A stretch of DNA of 5,840 bases from Treponema sp. (GTDB taxonomy: Bacteria; Spirochaetota; Spirochaetia; Treponematales; Breznakiellaceae): NCBI GenBank assembly GCA_031264395.1, contig JAISEB010000163.1, positions 1 to 5,840 on the forward strand. The letters run 5' to 3'. The notes under the pieces were generated by a model. The model was not told where the DNA came from and made no database searches. It worked only from the letters and a program-made list of their open reading frames with translations. Both the position numbers and the translations under genes were made by a program. Of the stretch, positions 5,378 to 5,840 are shown piece by piece (position 1 is the first letter of the stretch; every line of letters starts with the position of its first letter).

Positions 5378-5402
5378 TAATTCCTTATGGTATAAGGAAT
5401 TA
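5378..5402 (+). terminator. Perfect hairpin after tRNA-Lys
   Basis: TAATTCCTTAT (5378-5388), loop GGT, then ATAAGGAATTA (5392-5402) make a perfect 11-bp stem six bases after the tRNA. No U tract follows (TGTAATAG). It is placed where a terminator for tRNA-Lys would be, and has the same perfect-stem, 3-base-loop form as the hairpins after tRNA-Arg. Confidence 0.5.
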
Positions 5403-5460
5403 TGTAATAGCCACCGGAAAAACCGGCGCTATGCTTTTCTTAATCTATGCAAAAAACTAT

Positions 5461-5485
5461 GACAAACGGCTTGACACGTTTTGTC
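5461..5485 (+). promoter_or_regulatory. Possible integrase promoter -35 within an inverted repeat
   Basis: A perfect TTGACA (5471-5476) lies 36 bases before the integrase start, but no good -10 is seen 16-18 bases later. It is enclosed by GACAAACG (5461-5468) and CGTTTTGTC (5477-5485), which are complementary apart from one extra base. An inverted repeat around a -35 could be a repressor operator. The evidence is weak. Confidence 0.25.
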
Positions 5486-5511
5486 TGCGGGTTTTGCGGA
5501 GGGGGAAGGCC

Positions 5512-5840
5512 ATGCGCCGGAAGTTTTATATTCACAGGCGGGGAGGCGTTTTTTACGCGTGCCTGGTAAACCAGGAAACGGGGCTTTCCATGAGCGCCAG
5601 GAGTACCGGGGAGCGTGACCGGGACGCGGCCCTTATCGTGGTTTCCGGCTGGTTGAGGGATGGCTTGCCGGGGAAGGACGGGGAGCGCCGGAAGGTAGAA
5701 GCCGCGTTTGACCTTGACGGAATACTCCGCAGCATACGGAAGGCGGAACTGGACAGCGGCGGGGCATTGGCAATCGTGAAGGCCCTTAAAGAACGCGGCC
5801 TTATCGACATCGGCGCGGTTCCCTCCGGGAAGGGGAGCGT
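5512..5840 (+). CDS. Tyrosine recombinase/integrase-like protein, N-terminal part (3' cut by window)
   Basis: The frame opens at ATG 5512 and is still open at the window end, giving 109 residues. GGAGGGGG (5498-5505) lies six bases before the start. The N-terminus KFYIHRRGGVFYACL (4-18), then NQETGLSMSARSTGERDRDA (20-39) and GWLRDGLP (46-53), resembles the arm-type DNA-binding region of phage and ICE integrases, where a 'Y.A.F.d..tG....rSTG..d...A....a..WL' pattern is common. Residues 65-109 would begin the core-binding domain. The catalytic R, H and Y residues lie beyond the window, so activity cannot be judged. Position just downstream of a tRNA gene, in the same direction, is typical for such enzymes. 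The gene probably opens an integrated element extending to the right. The call rests on the N-terminal pattern and context. Confidence 0.65.
   Translation, partial: MRRKFYIHRRGGVFYACLVNQETGLSMSARSTGERDRDAALIVVSGWLRDGLPGKDGERRKVEAAFDLDGILRSIRKAELDSGGALAIVKALKERGLIDIGAVPSGKGS

Overview
The window looks like spirochete chromosome, most likely from the Treponema group. The main evidence is the compact minus-strand order flgN-like, flgK, flgL, fliW, csrA, which matches the flgK-flgL-fliW-csrA order known in treponemes. The base composition is GC-rich for a treponeme, which would suit the termite-gut relatives (T. primitia / T. azotonutricium type). That placement is inferred from gene order and composition, not from a database search.

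Layout. 1-222 (+) is the C-terminal end of an HD-GYP-type c-di-GMP phosphodiesterase. 223-323 is a convergent intergenic region with several hairpins, including a probable terminator for the minus-strand operon. 324-4739 (-) is a tightly packed flagellar operon: FlgN-like export chaperone, hook-filament junction proteins FlgK and FlgL, then FliW and CsrA. Gaps are 11, 16 and 34 bp, and fliW/csrA overlap in TAATG. 4740-4824 is a short divergent promoter region: a sigma-28-like promoter faces the flagellar operon and a sigma-70-like promoter faces a tRNA cluster. 4825-5371 (+) holds tRNA-His(GTG), tRNA-Arg(TCG) and tRNA-Lys(CTT). 5512-5840 (+) is the start of a tyrosine-recombinase-type integrase that runs off the window.

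The least ordinary part is 4976-5298, between tRNA-Arg and tRNA-Lys. The last 18 bp of tRNA-Arg plus 13 bp of 3' flank (31 bp) are repeated exactly 202 bp downstream. The intervening 171 bp is almost wholly made of perfect inverted repeats: half of one tight hairpin, a second tight hairpin, and a nested branched structure whose outer arm is itself a copy of the tRNA T-arm sequence. This looks like an integration scar or a small non-autonomous palindromic element at a tRNA attachment site. The integrase beyond tRNA-Lys suggests the right side of the window enters a mobile element.

How the genes work together. FlgN-type chaperones hold FlgK and FlgL for export. FlgK and FlgL form the junction between hook and filament. 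FliW and CsrA form a partner switch that couples flagellin level to flagellin translation. Co-transcription puts junction assembly and filament control in one unit. The neighbouring HD-GYP gene is convergent and is not part of this operon.
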